Positions 46,616 through 55,908 of a stretch of 64,000 bases of DNA are shown piece after piece (within the stretch, counting starts at the first letter, position 1; the number at the start of each line of letters is the position of its first letter). The notes under the pieces were generated by a model that saw only the letters and a program-made list of their open reading frames with translations, ran no database searches and was not told the origin of the DNA. The DNA comes from Aestuariibacter salexigens DSM 15300. Its GTDB lineage: Bacteria > Pseudomonadota > Gammaproteobacteria > Enterobacterales > Alteromonadaceae. The stretch covers positions 62,001 to 126,000 of the forward strand of contig NZ_AUBH01000007.1 in assembly GCF_000429145.1 (NCBI RefSeq), in the 5' to 3' direction. A program made the position numbers and the translations under genes.

Positions 46616-47326
46616 TTAAAACCCGATTAAGCCTGGTAACAGCACATTCATAAATTGTTGTAGCTGTTTGATCAGAAGGGTATCCATATCAGGATTGAAG
46701 TGACTGGGATCTTTGCTGGCCACCGCCAGTATGCCCAGCTCGCCGAATTCACCCAACAGCACTAATGCCACCGAACCCACCACGGCCTGTTTGTCATGTT
46801 CTGCAAACAGCACCTGCTGTTCATGCTGAGACAGTCTACCGAAGAAGAACGTTGATTCTTTAAATCGCTTTTCCAGTATCAGACGCCTTTGTAACTCTGG
46901 CAACGCCAGTGCGCCTTTGAAAGGTCTAAATGCTACGGCCGACATTTTCAGCTGTTCCTGCATCACTTCTTCAAGGGTATGCTGGACATCGGCCAGGTCG
47001 ACGCATTTAAGCAGGCGCATGTTTAAGTCAGCGTAAATTCGATAAATCTGTTCGTTACGCTTGGCAATGGTGATCAGTTGATTCAGCTTACGGGTAAGCA
47101 GGCGGACTTTGCGGCGCAGTTGTTCGCTTTGTAACTCAACCAGTGACACACTGCCTTTTTGTTGATGGGGGATCGACAGTTTTTCCAGCAGGGTGGGATT
47201 CTGGACGAAAAAATCAGGATGCCGTAGCAGAAAGTCATGTACCTGCCTGGCATCCAGTTCATCTTGTTGTTCGAATACTGGTTCTAGTTCAACCGCCACT
47301 TTGTGCCGACTGGATGGGTCACTCAT
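46616..47326 (-). CDS. DUF484 family protein
   Basis: A 236-residue cytosolic protein conserved between dapF and xerC in gammaproteobacteria. The N-terminus has the family signature [26 protein letters not shown], followed by a coiled-coil helix ([23 protein letters not shown]) and a GAF-like domain ([17 protein letters not shown]). Function is not established. Its start overlaps the dapF stop by four bases, so translation is coupled. Confidence 0.93.
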   Translation of the reverse strand: MSDPSSRHKVAVELEPVFEQQDELDARQVHDFLLRHPDFFVQNPTLLEKLSIPHQQKGSVSLVELQSEQLRRKVRLLTRKLNQLITIAKRNEQIYRIYADLNMRLLKCVDLADVQHTLEEVMQEQLKMSAVAFRPFKGALALPELQRRLILEKRFKESTFFFGRLSQHEQQVLFAEHDKQAVVGSVALVLLGEFGELGILAVASKDPSHFNPDMDTLLIKQLQQFMNVLLPGLIGF

Positions 47327-48153
47327 ACCGTAATTTGTCCATCATAAACGTGTTCCGCCGGACCTGTCATTTTTAGAATGCTGTCCTTACCTTGCCAGCG
47401 GATTTTCAAGCTACCTCCTGGCAGCTCGACGCGCACTTCATTGTCTAATTTACCTTGAATTTGGCCTATTGCAACCGCCGCGCACGCTCCGCTTCCACAA
47501 GCCTGTGTTTCTCCTGCGCCTCGTTCAAAGACTCGAAGCTTGATATGGCGAGGGTTGAGAACCTGCATAAAGCCAACATTTACCCCTTCAGGAAATCGTT
47601 CATGTTTTTCTAAAAGCGGACCTACGCTATCAACGGGTGCTTGATTGATATCTTCAACAGTCAGCGTGGCGTGAGGATTGCCCATTGATACTGCGCCAAA
47701 CATCAGGGTGTGCTCGTTTTCACGCATAAGGTAGGTAATTTCTTCTTTATTGGCGCGCATGGGTAAGGCATCAGGCTCGAATCGGGGCCTACCCATATTG
47801 ACGGTTACCTGACCATCCTTTTCAAGATACATCACCATGCGACCGCTTTTGGTGCTGACAACGATTTTATTGCGATTGATTAAGCCTTTCATATGTACGA
47901 AACGCGCAAAGCAGCGTGCACCATTGCCACACTGTGACACCTCACTGCCGTCGGCATTAAATATGCGATAGTGGAAATCTTGCTCAGGATCGTAGGGTGG
48001 CTCAACCAGCAGTAATTGGTCAAAGCCAATGCCGCGATTTCTGTCGGCCAGACGTTGAATTTTTTCCTTACTAAAGAACACGTTTTGGGTAACATTATCG
48101 ATAACGACAAAGTCGTTTCCCAAACCATGCATCTTTGAAAACTGAACCTGCAT
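47323..48153 (-). CDS. dapF: Diaminopimelate epimerase
   Basis: A 276-residue PLP-independent racemase that turns LL- into meso-diaminopimelate for lysine and peptidoglycan. The two catalytic Cys are in SQCGNGARC and ACGSGAC. The N-terminus [15 protein letters not shown] is typical. In related bacteria dapF directly follows lysA; here a two-kilobase fusion gene lies between them, with a 220-base upstream gap holding hairpins. Confidence 0.97.
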   Translation of the reverse strand: MQVQFSKMHGLGNDFVVIDNVTQNVFFSKEKIQRLADRNRGIGFDQLLLVEPPYDPEQDFHYRIFNADGSEVSQCGNGARCFARFVHMKGLINRNKIVVSTKSGRMVMYLEKDGQVTVNMGRPRFEPDALPMRANKEEITYLMRENEHTLMFGAVSMGNPHATLTVEDINQAPVDSVGPLLEKHERFPEGVNVGFMQVLNPRHIKLRVFERGAGETQACGSGACAAVAIGQIQGKLDNEVRVELPGGSLKIRWQGKDSILKMTGPAEHVYDGQITV

Positions 48154-48192
48154 GTTAACTACTTAACCCGCACGATATACACATTGGCACCG

Positions 48193-48227
48193 TCAGGCAG
48201 AAAGCTGCCTGATTAGGTCTGTCGTCA
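48193..48227. repeat. Two hairpins upstream of dapF
   Basis: TCAGGCAG/CTGCCTGA with a four-base loop (48193-48212) is a perfect stem. A second, shorter CGTCA/TGACG stem begins at 48223. Neither has a T run on the minus strand, so they are not clear terminators. They separate the fusion gene from dapF. Confidence 0.5.
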
Positions 48228-48373
48228 TGTCAGGTGACGGAACGAACTATGTTGCTCATCTACAACCGAGTGTTTAATGGTATACCGTGTCGGAATGATT
48301 AATCTGTGTTAGCAACTAGTTTACGTAAGACTGCACAAAGGTGAAACACATTTTGCTATTCATCAGTGCTCAA

Positions 48374-50395
48374 TCAGTTTTGATCATCCAAATTCACTAT
48401 CAGTCGCTTATCGACGTTAAACCCCTGTGGTACAAGATGCAGCACTAAACTATGACGACTTAGCGTATTATTTTTACGCTTACTTCCGCCATGTGCCAGG
48501 CAAGCATGCCAAAATAATGCTTGGCCTTTTTTGATAATAAGTTCCTGCCGGTCTGCTAATTTTTCTGACTCATTTTTTAACCAGGCAAAGTATTCGGCTT
48601 TCTCTGCATCGGTTGATGTGCGCAAATTTGTTTGCGGGTAGTTGGCATCATGTTTGTACCAGTACCCCAGTTTGTGGGTGCCAGGATAAAATTCAAGAGG
48701 ACCACTGTCAGGGTGAATATCTTCGAGAGCGATCCAGCAGCCAATTAAATAATTGCGCGGATAGATATGAAACTGCGCATAATCCTGATGCAGTGTTTGC
48801 TGACTGCCGACGCCAAAGCTTAATGTGAAACCGGTCTGCGCTTTTTCGCCAAACAATAGTGACCCAATATGCAATATGCGTCCATTCTCGGCCGCACGCT
48901 CGAATCTTTCGGAATGTTCGTCCAACCCATGGATACGCCAATTACTATTTAGCTTCATCCATCGTCGTTGGTCTTCTGGCAGAGACAGCAAATCTGGTTG
49001 GAAGAGATTTTGCTTCTCTGCCTCGTTCTTGCCGCGTACACCGATAATTTGCAAATTGGGATAGCGTTTCTGCCCCCCCCAAATATCATTCTCCATTTCG
49101 GCTTTAAGCTGATCACAGATGTCACCATCCAGCACATCGGCAATTACATACCCTTTATCCACCCACTGTTCGAGGAGTTTTTTTTCGTCACCGTTGAGAT
49201 GCTTATCTTCGATGATGGCCTTTGCATCGGGTTGATCAAACCATGGCTGAAGCTCAGGAGATTTCGGCCACTGGCCTTGTTCGGAATAGTCCTTGGCGTT
49301 TTTCAGAGACAGGTTTCTGAGATTCTGCTTGCGCTTTCGTCTGAGTCGGCCTGCCTTGTCTGGTGTCTTAAGAAATTCAACCAGTTTTGCGGTTTTGGAG
49401 GTGATTTGTTTGACTGTCGGCTTCATGCCAGAAATGGCCTCTACAGGGTTTGCTAATATTGGCTTTGTATTTCGCCCAATGTCGTCAAGTCTACTGTAAT
49501 TTGGGGTGCTTAACGAAGCAGATAATTGGTAATCTTGCGCATGTATTTCAAATGTCATCCCACTTATATCAAATAGGTGCTTGAGGTCTGACTGATAGTG
49601 TTTAACGATCTTTTCAATTACAGTCGGCGAAACCGAAAGGCTATAATTTTCCTGTTGCTGCAATGCCAAACTCATTTGTTCAAAGGTAACGTCGCGATAC
49701 GTTTTTACGGTTTTTTCGCTGACTTGTTGCACCATATTGTAATGCCCGCTCGGCAACTTCAATTGTGCAATGATCTGAGGAACGATTTTACGCTCATTTG
49801 AATGTAGCAGTTTCGCGCTGTCTAACTCAGTCTCATTAATGCCGAGAAATAAACACAACTGTTGTAGTGTGCTCGTGGTGCAGCTAATTAAGTCTTCTAG
49901 CTTGATAATATGAACGTTGTGGCGCCCGAAAACATTGAAGGCATTCTCGACCAATGACGAGTATGCGGGTAAGTAATAGTCAGGTCTTCTATCGATAAGT
50001 TGTTCAAACGAAACAGGAATATTTTTAGTAAAGTTGTGGCTTTTTTCGCCTGAAGATATGTGATGTACCACGTCATGGACATAGTGCGAGTATGCTCTTT
50101 TTATCGGGTCCCTCAGCATGATCAGAATCTTTTTCTCTGCTTCAAAACTCTGTATGCGGCGAAGTGTTTCGGGACTACGGAAGTAACTAGGTGTGATATC
50201 TACACTGTAGCCTTGGAACTGAAGAGGGTTGAGTTTGAACAAGTTTAGATAAGATTCGATTCCCTCTTGATAGTGCTTACTGAAGAAAAATGTCTCTTTA
50301 TTTACTGACGTGTTGAACAGCGGATGGCTATCAAGCATTGAGAATAGTGAACTTGTACCGCATTTTTCAACGCCGATACCAAAAAGATACTTCAT
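48374..50395 (-). CDS. Sulfotransferase fused to a phytanoyl-CoA-dioxygenase-like domain
   Basis: A 673-residue two-domain protein. Residues 1-285 form a PAPS-dependent sulfotransferase: 5'-phosphosulfate loop GVEKCGTSSLF with the likely catalytic Lys 11, and 3'-phosphate motif LRDPIKRAYSHY (R95, S103). A linker (286-400), Lys/Arg-rich at 346-365, leads to a PhyH-type Fe(II)/2-oxoglutarate domain. Its metal ligands are H536, D538 (LHQDYAQF) and H635 (LAHGG), with R647 a likely 2-oxoglutarate contact. Both active sites look intact. Eight G occur in a row at codons W439-G441. The gene interrupts the lysA-dapF order. Substrates are unknown; a hydroxylated then sulfated envelope or secreted compound would fit. 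No signal peptide is present. Confidence 0.85.
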   Translation of the reverse strand: MKYLFGIGVEKCGTSSLFSMLDSHPLFNTSVNKETFFFSKHYQEGIESYLNLFKLNPLQFQGYSVDITPSYFRSPETLRRIQSFEAEKKILIMLRDPIKRAYSHYVHDVVHHISSGEKSHNFTKNIPVSFEQLIDRRPDYYLPAYSSLVENAFNVFGRHNVHIIKLEDLISCTTSTLQQLCLFLGINETELDSAKLLHSNERKIVPQIIAQLKLPSGHYNMVQQVSEKTVKTYRDVTFEQMSLALQQQENYSLSVSPTVIEKIVKHYQSDLKHLFDISGMTFEIHAQDYQLSASLSTPNYSRLDDIGRNTKPILANPVEAISGMKPTVKQITSKTAKLVEFLKTPDKAGRLRRKRKQNLRNLSLKNAKDYSEQGQWPKSPELQPWFDQPDAKAIIEDKHLNGDEKKLLEQWVDKGYVIADVLDGDICDQLKAEMENDIWGGQKRYPNLQIIGVRGKNEAEKQNLFQPDLLSLPEDQRRWMKLNSNWRIHGLDEHSERFERAAENGRILHIGSLLFGEKAQTGFTLSFGVGSQQTLHQDYAQFHIYPRNYLIGCWIALEDIHPDSGPLEFYPGTHKLGYWYKHDANYPQTNLRTSTDAEKAEYFAWLKNESEKLADRQELIIKKGQALFWHACLAHGGSKRKNNTLSRHSLVLHLVPQGFNVDKRLIVNLDDQN

Positions 50396-50435
50396 GATTA
50401 ACTATTGTCTCGCGATGTAGTTGAAATGCATGCCC

Positions 50436-51686
50436 CTAAACAAGTTTATGCTCACCTTTCCAGAGATCTTTCAAACTTTCTCTCTCGCGGACCAGATGAA
50501 CCTGGTCGCCATCAACCATTATTTCGGCTGGACGGCAGCGACTGTTATAATTTGAGGCCATAACAAACCCATACGCACCGGCACTTCGCACGGCCAGTAG
50601 ATCATCAGGTGCAATGGCGAGTTCGCGGTCTTTACCAAGAAAATCACCGGTTTCACAAATAGGGCCAACGACATCATAGACGTGGCGTTCACGCTGCAAA
50701 GCACGGTTGACAGGAATAATGTTTTGCCAGGCGGAATAGAGCGCTGGACGGATAAGATCATTCATCGCTGCATCGACAATAGCAAAATTTTTCTCTTCCC
50801 CCTGTTTGAGGAATTCAACTTTGGTCAGCAGCACACCGGCATTAGCCATGATTGCTCGGCCCGGCTCGTAAATGAGCGTGAGCTCGCGACGAGATGCAAG
50901 GCGCTCAGCCAGAGCGGCAGAATAATTGTCGGGATGGGGAGGTTGTTCGTCCTTATAGGTCACGCCAAGGCCGCCCCCAACATCCAGATGCTTAATCGAG
51001 ATACCTTTTTCTGCTAATTCGTCTATTAGGGCCAGTAATCTGTCTAGTGCGTCAACAAAAGGCGACAGGTCGGTAAGCTGTGAACCAATGTGACAGTCCA
51101 TTCCCACAATCGATAAATTGGGCAGGGACGCGGCAAATTCATACACGTCGATAGCCTGCTCAGAGGGGATGCCAAACTTGTTCGCTTTTAGACCTGTCGA
51201 AATATAGGGGTGCGTTTTAGCATCAACGTCTGGATTCACTCGTATCGATATCGGTGCCTGACAGTGCATCTGTCCAGCGACGTGGTTTATGCGTTCCAGT
51301 TCGGCAACAGACTCAACATTGAAGCACAGGATTTTTTGTTCCAGTGCGTAGGCAATTTCTTGTTCAGTTTTGCCCACCCCGGAAAACACAACTTTGGTCG
51401 GATCGCCGCCAGCGGCTATGACTCTGGCTAATTCGCCGCCCGACACAATATCAAAGCCCGAACCCAGTTTCGCCATTACACTAAGCACACCCAGATTGCT
51501 GTTGGCTTTCACGGCATAACAGATAAGGTGTGGATGTTCACCTGCTGCTTTGTCGAAAGCGTGCCAGTGTCGTTCTATGGTCGCACGCGAATACACGTAG
51601 CATGGCGTGCCAAACTGGCTGGCAATCTCATGTAAAGGTACTTGCTCGCCATGCAATACGTCCTGTTGATAGTTAAAGAAGTCCAT
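50436..51686 (-). CDS. lysA: Diaminopimelate decarboxylase
   Basis: A 416-residue PLP enzyme for the last step of lysine synthesis. The PLP Lys is in CYAVKANSN, the phosphate-binding region is HLDVGGGLGV and EPGRAIMAN, and the substrate Cys motif is GPICETGDFLG. Its ribosome-binding site (GAGGAG) lies in the end of lptM, three bases upstream, so the two are coupled. The downstream gene is the sulfotransferase fusion. Confidence 0.97.
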   Translation of the reverse strand: MDFFNYQQDVLHGEQVPLHEIASQFGTPCYVYSRATIERHWHAFDKAAGEHPHLICYAVKANSNLGVLSVMAKLGSGFDIVSGGELARVIAAGGDPTKVVFSGVGKTEQEIAYALEQKILCFNVESVAELERINHVAGQMHCQAPISIRVNPDVDAKTHPYISTGLKANKFGIPSEQAIDVYEFAASLPNLSIVGMDCHIGSQLTDLSPFVDALDRLLALIDELAEKGISIKHLDVGGGLGVTYKDEQPPHPDNYSAALAERLASRRELTLIYEPGRAIMANAGVLLTKVEFLKQGEEKNFAIVDAAMNDLIRPALYSAWQNIIPVNRALQRERHVYDVVGPICETGDFLGKDRELAIAPDDLLAVRSAGAYGFVMASNYNSRCRPAEIMVDGDQVHLVRERESLKDLWKGEHKLV

Positions 51687-51689
51687 CGC

Positions 51690-51833
51690 TTATTGCTCCT
51701 CGTCCTGCTGGTCACCGTTTTGAGATTGCTCAGCAGGTTCCGGCAGATAAAGGGGGCCGGTCTGCCCACAGGCGGTAAGTAACGCGCTGGCACACAGCAC
51801 GACTAGCAGAAAGCGACGTTGTACAACCCGCAT
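51690..51833 (-). CDS. lptM: LPS-assembly lipoprotein LptM (YifL)
   Basis: A 47-residue lipoprotein: basic start, hydrophobic helix, lipobox LLTAC and then GQTGPLYLPEP, which matches the short LptM signature (CGxxGPLY). LptM helps LptD-LptE mature in the outer membrane. The tail is Gln/Glu/Asp rich. The start at 51833 has GAGG six bases upstream. Its position directly before lysA is conserved across gammaproteobacteria. Confidence 0.9.
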   Translation of the reverse strand: MRVVQRRFLLVVLCASALLTACGQTGPLYLPEPAEQSQNGDQQDEEQ

Positions 51834-51910
51834 AGGCACCTCGGAAGATGGATTGAGGCCGATATCATCGCACCGCAAATACAAAAAACAAGCCTGTTTT
51901 AACGATGTAC

Positions 51911-52984
51911 TTATGCTGATGGATGCAATTGCGCAAGTTTAAGCCGGGTTTTGTCTGGGAACTGCACTTGTTGCCACAGGGTTTCACACAGTGGCTCAGT
52001 ATTCTGCCAATCACCTGCAAGCAGCCAGTCTATCAATATGTGAGGATTATCAGGAAAGGTGATGGGCTCTATACCCGGTTTTTCCAGCCATTCTTCTACT
52101 ACGTCAGTGTCCAGTGAATACATGGTATGGCAAAGCTCAAGTGTAGACAGCGTCAAGGCGTTGGATAACTGTTCATACTGACCAGTCAAAGGTTTCATCA
52201 GTAGTTTTTTACCTAGCTGCAGGCACTCGCTGGACAACTCAAAGCCGCCGTTGGCGATGACACCACGACAATGCTGAAGTGCGTGACGGAAGTGCTGCTT
52301 ACTGGTTTTACGCCACGCAAGCTGTCGAGACTCATCGTTCTGTTTAACGGCGGGGTGAAATATCTCAAAGCGATATTCACTCAACGGCTCCAAAAAGCCT
52401 TGAATATCGTCAAGGGATTCGAATGGCAAATAGACAAGAACGTGTGCAAGGCTGGCTTTCTCTGCAGCTTTGTCAGTGATGAAGGGAGGCACAATGGGTT
52501 TGTTGAAATGGTACCAGTGCACACCTAGCTTAATATTTGATGGCGCAAAATAACGGGTAAGCAGTCGATCAATCGCGCTGTCTCCCTGCGTTGGTACATC
52601 ATAGGCAAAAGCGGCCTGATGGCTAATCGAAATGCACGGAGTATCCTGGCGTTTGGCAGCCCAGGCTGAAACTGGTTCAAAATCGTTTATGACCAGGTCG
52701 TGGTCGCTTAAATCCAGCGCCTTAACATCTCGCCACAATTGCACCAGATTAGCCTGTTTCAGGGTTTGCCATTGACTAACCCGGCCTCGCTGGGTGACAA
52801 ACGTCAGACCTCGACGGGTCTGATACTGGTCAAAGGGGTGCATGTCAAAGTAGTCACTTTCATCACGACCCGAGAATAAAAAGTCGACGTATACATCATC
52901 ACGCTGCGAGAAGGCATCGGCCATAATGCGCGCCCGTGCGATATGACCTTTACCTGTGCCTTGTACGCCGTAAAGAATTTTCAT
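51911..52984 (-). CDS. MJ1255/VC2487-family glycosyltransferase
   Basis: A 357-residue GT-B-like protein. The N-terminus MKILYGVQGTGKGHIARARIMA is the family signature (Gly-rich loop), and the C-terminal lobe has GVIANGGFELSSECLQLGKKLL, a nucleotide-sugar-binding pattern. The acceptor is unknown, probably a lipid or envelope molecule. It overlaps the PAP2 gene by one base (ATGA), so the two are one unit; a phosphatase acting on lipid phosphates beside a glycosyltransferase suggests glycolipid metabolism. Confidence 0.85.
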   Translation of the reverse strand: MKILYGVQGTGKGHIARARIMADAFSQRDDVYVDFLFSGRDESDYFDMHPFDQYQTRRGLTFVTQRGRVSQWQTLKQANLVQLWRDVKALDLSDHDLVINDFEPVSAWAAKRQDTPCISISHQAAFAYDVPTQGDSAIDRLLTRYFAPSNIKLGVHWYHFNKPIVPPFITDKAAEKASLAHVLVYLPFESLDDIQGFLEPLSEYRFEIFHPAVKQNDESRQLAWRKTSKQHFRHALQHCRGVIANGGFELSSECLQLGKKLLMKPLTGQYEQLSNALTLSTLELCHTMYSLDTDVVEEWLEKPGIEPITFPDNPHILIDWLLAGDWQNTEPLCETLWQQVQFPDKTRLKLAQLHPSA

Positions 52985-53496
52985 CAGTGCAGGATATGTA
53001 AACTTAACAAAGAAATAGTGATGCCAAGAGTCGCTCCGGCAACAATATCACTTGGGTAGTGAACGCCCAGCAACACCCTTGATACGCCGATACAAGCTGC
53101 CCAGCCATACGCAAGCAGCGCTGCAGCGGGGTAATAACTGGCGAGTAAGGTCGCCATCAGGAAAGCGGCCGCGGTATGTCCGGACGGCAAACTGAATTTA
53201 TCAGATGGTGTAATGTGAGTGCGTAGGGGCTTAAACAGATCACAAGGACGCTGTCTCTTAAAGACCTTTTTAAGCACAACGTACAAAGGCAGCTCAAGTG
53301 CATAGGCCATTAACGCGGTATACATAAACAGCGCGCCATGTTCAGGTTCAAAGGCCCATAACAGAAATCCGATACACAGATACAAGTGCCCATCGCCGCT
53401 ATGTGAAATCCAAAGGATAGGGCGGCAGTCACGGTTGCGTGTCTTGTTGTATAACCAATAAAACAGTGTTCTGTCAGCTCTGGTTAGTAGGTGCAT
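52984..53496 (-). CDS. PAP2-family membrane phosphatase
   Basis: A 170-residue membrane protein with about five helices. The three PAP2 motifs are present: KKVFKRQRP (C1), PSGHT (C2), and SRVLLGVHYPSDI (C3), with the catalytic His in each of the last two. It should remove phosphate from lipid phosphates such as phosphatidate or undecaprenyl pyrophosphate, facing the periplasm. It precedes and overlaps the glycosyltransferase gene. The start ATG lacks a strong ribosome-binding site. Confidence 0.9.
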   Translation of the reverse strand: MHLLTRADRTLFYWLYNKTRNRDCRPILWISHSGDGHLYLCIGFLLWAFEPEHGALFMYTALMAYALELPLYVVLKKVFKRQRPCDLFKPLRTHITPSDKFSLPSGHTAAAFLMATLLASYYPAAALLAYGWAACIGVSRVLLGVHYPSDIVAGATLGITISLLSLHILH

Positions 53497-53970
53497 AGTC
53501 GTGCCCGATTACTATAACCACGGCATCAGATTAATAAGTGAGCATGAACGCTCGGTGACAGAAAATTGAAGACTTTGTGACAATGGGCTGAAAGGTGTTA
53601 CCTCGCTACCGCGACAATTATCAGTTTCGTCTACGGAAGTGTTATATCCCTTCATCCTGATGAATATCAGGTTCTCATTGGCGCGTATTGCATTGCTAGG
53701 GCAACCAGTGTGCAACAACTATGAGTGATTTCCACGCTGTCACTGCTGCAATGACGGTAGGTCTTCTCATAGCCTCTTTTGAGACATTGGCGCTGTCCGA
53801 ATTACGACCGTCGACAATCGTTCTTTATTGCCTTCATTTCCCCGGAAAGATAAGGACATCAGTGGTTCAATTACATCACCAACTTTTGACCGTATGCTGA
53901 ATAGCAGTGGCAATTTCGCGCAGACAGGTATACTTTGAATCTGAGAGTATTAATCTAGGCGTGATAAGCA
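53497..53970. other. 474-base intergenic region before rraA
   Basis: I see no convincing gene here. Short open frames of 58-68 codons on both strands lack ribosome-binding sites and protein-like character. A weak rraA promoter is possible: GTGGCA (53907-53912) and TATACT (53929-53934), 16 bases apart. No hairpin with a T run was found. Confidence 0.5.
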
Positions 53971-54456
53971 ATGGAATACAACACCTCCGAACTGTGCGAC
54001 CTGTTTGCAGACAGCGTTGACGTGCTCGATCCTCTTTTTATCAGCTATGGCGGCAGGTCATCTTATGGTGGTGAGATTTCCACTATTAAGTGCCATGAAG
54101 ATAAAGGCCTGATAGAGAAGGTCCTTACACAGGATGGAACAGGCCGTGTTTTGCTGATCGACGGTGGGGGCTCCACCAGACGAGCCTTGATTGACGCGAA
54201 TCTTGCCCAGTTGGCGTTAGACAATAACTGGGAAGGGATTGTGTGCTACGGCAGCGTCCGCGAGGTTGATGCACTTGAAGAGCTGGATTTGGGTATCCAT
54301 GCAGTGGCGTCTATACCGGTCAGTGCAGACGCCGAAAGCGTTGGTGAAGTCGATATTGCGGTCAATTTTGCAGGGGTGACCTTCCTACCGGAAGATCACC
54401 TGTATGCTGACAGCACCGGCATCATTTTGTCACCGGAGCCTTTAGAAACCGATTAA
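53971..54456 (+). CDS. rraA: Ribonuclease E inhibitor RraA
   Basis: A 161-residue protein. The run [19 protein letters not shown] at the N-terminus and the [16 protein letters not shown] motif match RraA closely. RraA binds the C-terminal region of RNase E and slows mRNA decay. It forms a trimer and resembles aldolase-type enzymes but has no catalysis. The ribosome-binding site is weak (AAGCA). It is convergent with the nuclease gene, 16 bases apart. Confidence 0.95.
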   Translation: MEYNTSELCDLFADSVDVLDPLFISYGGRSSYGGEISTIKCHEDKGLIEKVLTQDGTGRVLLIDGGGSTRRALIDANLAQLALDNNWEGIVCYGSVREVDALEELDLGIHAVASIPVSADAESVGEVDIAVNFAGVTFLPEDHLYADSTGIILSPEPLETD

Positions 54457-54472
54457 CCGTGACAACGCGTCG

Positions 54473-55267
54473 CTACGGTTGGGTATCCTGAGCAAAAACC
54501 TCATTCAGGTAAGCGGCGATACGGATACCTGATTGCTGCAAGCGTAATTTCACCGTAGGGATATGCTGATACAGGTAATCCCAGGAAATTTTGTCACCTT
54601 GTGGATAGATGGCGTCTCGCATCTCGGCGCTTTCTGCAATCCATGCTAGTGGGTCAGCTTCATACCATTGCGCTTTTAACTCCGGTGTAATTTTTTCACT
54701 TAGCCATGCGGTCCATTCTGTATATGACAGCTGCCTGCGATCAATTAAGCCGCTGTCCCACACCCGATGCAGGTTTGAGCTTTCCCAGAAAAATTCTACA
54801 CGTACGTCATTGCCACCGCGGTCTTTACCATTGCCGACGTGAAGCGGCTGATGCAGGTCGCCAATATTGTGTACGATAAAACGCAGTGCCAGCTGTTTAT
54901 CCGCCATGCTGGCATCTTTATCCAACAGAGTGGCACGGAATGTCTTTAGCGCTGAGTAAGCATCGCCCTGCTCAGGTGCCCCAACGTCACTGTAGGTGTG
55001 TTCATGAGGCACGGTGACATAGTGCCAAGGGCCCGCTTCCTTCTGCCAGAACTCGGCTGGGTTTGAACGCATCTCATCAGGCCAGGTCGACGCTTCAGCC
55101 AAACTTTCATTAGGTAATATTTCATTAATTGCAGCCTGTGCCTGTTCGGTTAAGTGCTGCTCAGCGATGGCTCCGGTCACGCGGTGACCAATTTGTCCCC
55201 ATGCCAGAGCCTGAGAGGCGCTGAGCGTGCAAGCTAAAGCAAAAAAAACAGTGTACAGTGTTTTCAT
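54473..55267 (-). CDS. Secreted S1/P1-type nuclease
   Basis: A 264-residue exported nuclease. The signal peptide ends ALA|WGQIGHR. The mature N-terminal Trp is itself a zinc ligand in this family, so the cleavage site is precise. Other trinuclear-zinc ligands are the His in GHR, Asp in STWPDEMR, His in GPWHYV, and the FIVHNIGDLHQPLHVG cluster. It would degrade single-stranded DNA or RNA outside the cell membrane, probably for phosphate or nucleoside supply. Confidence 0.93.
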   Translation of the reverse strand: MKTLYTVFFALACTLSASQALAWGQIGHRVTGAIAEQHLTEQAQAAINEILPNESLAEASTWPDEMRSNPAEFWQKEAGPWHYVTVPHEHTYSDVGAPEQGDAYSALKTFRATLLDKDASMADKQLALRFIVHNIGDLHQPLHVGNGKDRGGNDVRVEFFWESSNLHRVWDSGLIDRRQLSYTEWTAWLSEKITPELKAQWYEADPLAWIAESAEMRDAIYPQGDKISWDYLYQHIPTVKLRLQQSGIRIAAYLNEVFAQDTQP

Positions 55268-55278
55268 ATTGTCAGTTC

Positions 55279-55908
55279 TCAGTCCGGTGATTGGCCGGGT
55301 TTATACCCCCAGCGCGCCATAATTGATTGTTCTATGCCAAGATGATCCAGGATTCGGGCAACCACAAAATCAACCAGATCACCTATTTTCGTTGGGTTAT
55401 GATAGAAGCCTGGCGATGCAGGCATCATGGTCACGCCCAGATTGCTCAACTTAAGCATGTTTTCCAGATGAATACTGGATAATGGCATTTCTCGGGTCAC
55501 CATAATTAGCTGACCTCGTTCCTTGATGACGACATCGGCAGCGCGTTCAATGAGATTATCACAGGCGCCGCTGGCAATAGCTGACAAGGTGCCAGTAGAG
55601 CAAGGGCAGATGACCATTTGCCGTGGTGCCGCTGAACCTGAAGCAACACAGGAAAACCATTCATCTTTTCCATAAACGCTGATTTGTTCTTTATCGCATC
55701 CAACGTGCTGTGCGAAAAACTCAGCGGCGTTATCTGCTTTTGCTGGCACCTTAAGGTTCTCTTCGGTGGCCAGCACGACTTTTGCAGCGGAGGAAATTAG
55801 CAGATGAATGTCATACCCTGCTTTGGTTAATAGCTCCAGCAGGCGTAAACCGTAAGGCGCGCCAGACGCGCCTGTCATTGCCAATGTAATGCGCTTATCT
55901 GTTTGCAT
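55279..55908 (-). CDS. ubiX: Flavin prenyltransferase UbiX
   Basis: A 209-residue enzyme that prenylates FMN to the cofactor used by UbiD decarboxylases in ubiquinone synthesis. The N-terminus [17 protein letters not shown], the middle [13 protein letters not shown] and [16 protein letters not shown] are typical. The ATG at 55908 has GGAG seven bases upstream, inside the end of mpl; the two genes overlap by 14 bases. Length is normal. Confidence 0.94.
   Translation of the reverse strand: MQTDKRITLAMTGASGAPYGLRLLELLTKAGYDIHLLISSAAKVVLATEENLKVPAKADNAAEFFAQHVGCDKEQISVYGKDEWFSCVASGSAAPRQMVICPCSTGTLSAIASGACDNLIERAADVVIKERGQLIMVTREMPLSSIHLENMLKLSNLGVTMMPASPGFYHNPTKIGDLVDFVVARILDHLGIEQSIMARWGYKPGQSPD

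Noticed and set aside
53512-53718. 68-codon minus-strand frame in the rraA upstream gap
   Set aside because: No ribosome-binding site, mixed composition, no signal peptide or family resemblance.
53723-53901. 58-codon plus-strand frame starting ATGAGTGATTTCC
   Set aside because: A plausible ATG but no ribosome-binding site and no recognisable protein features; left as non-coding.
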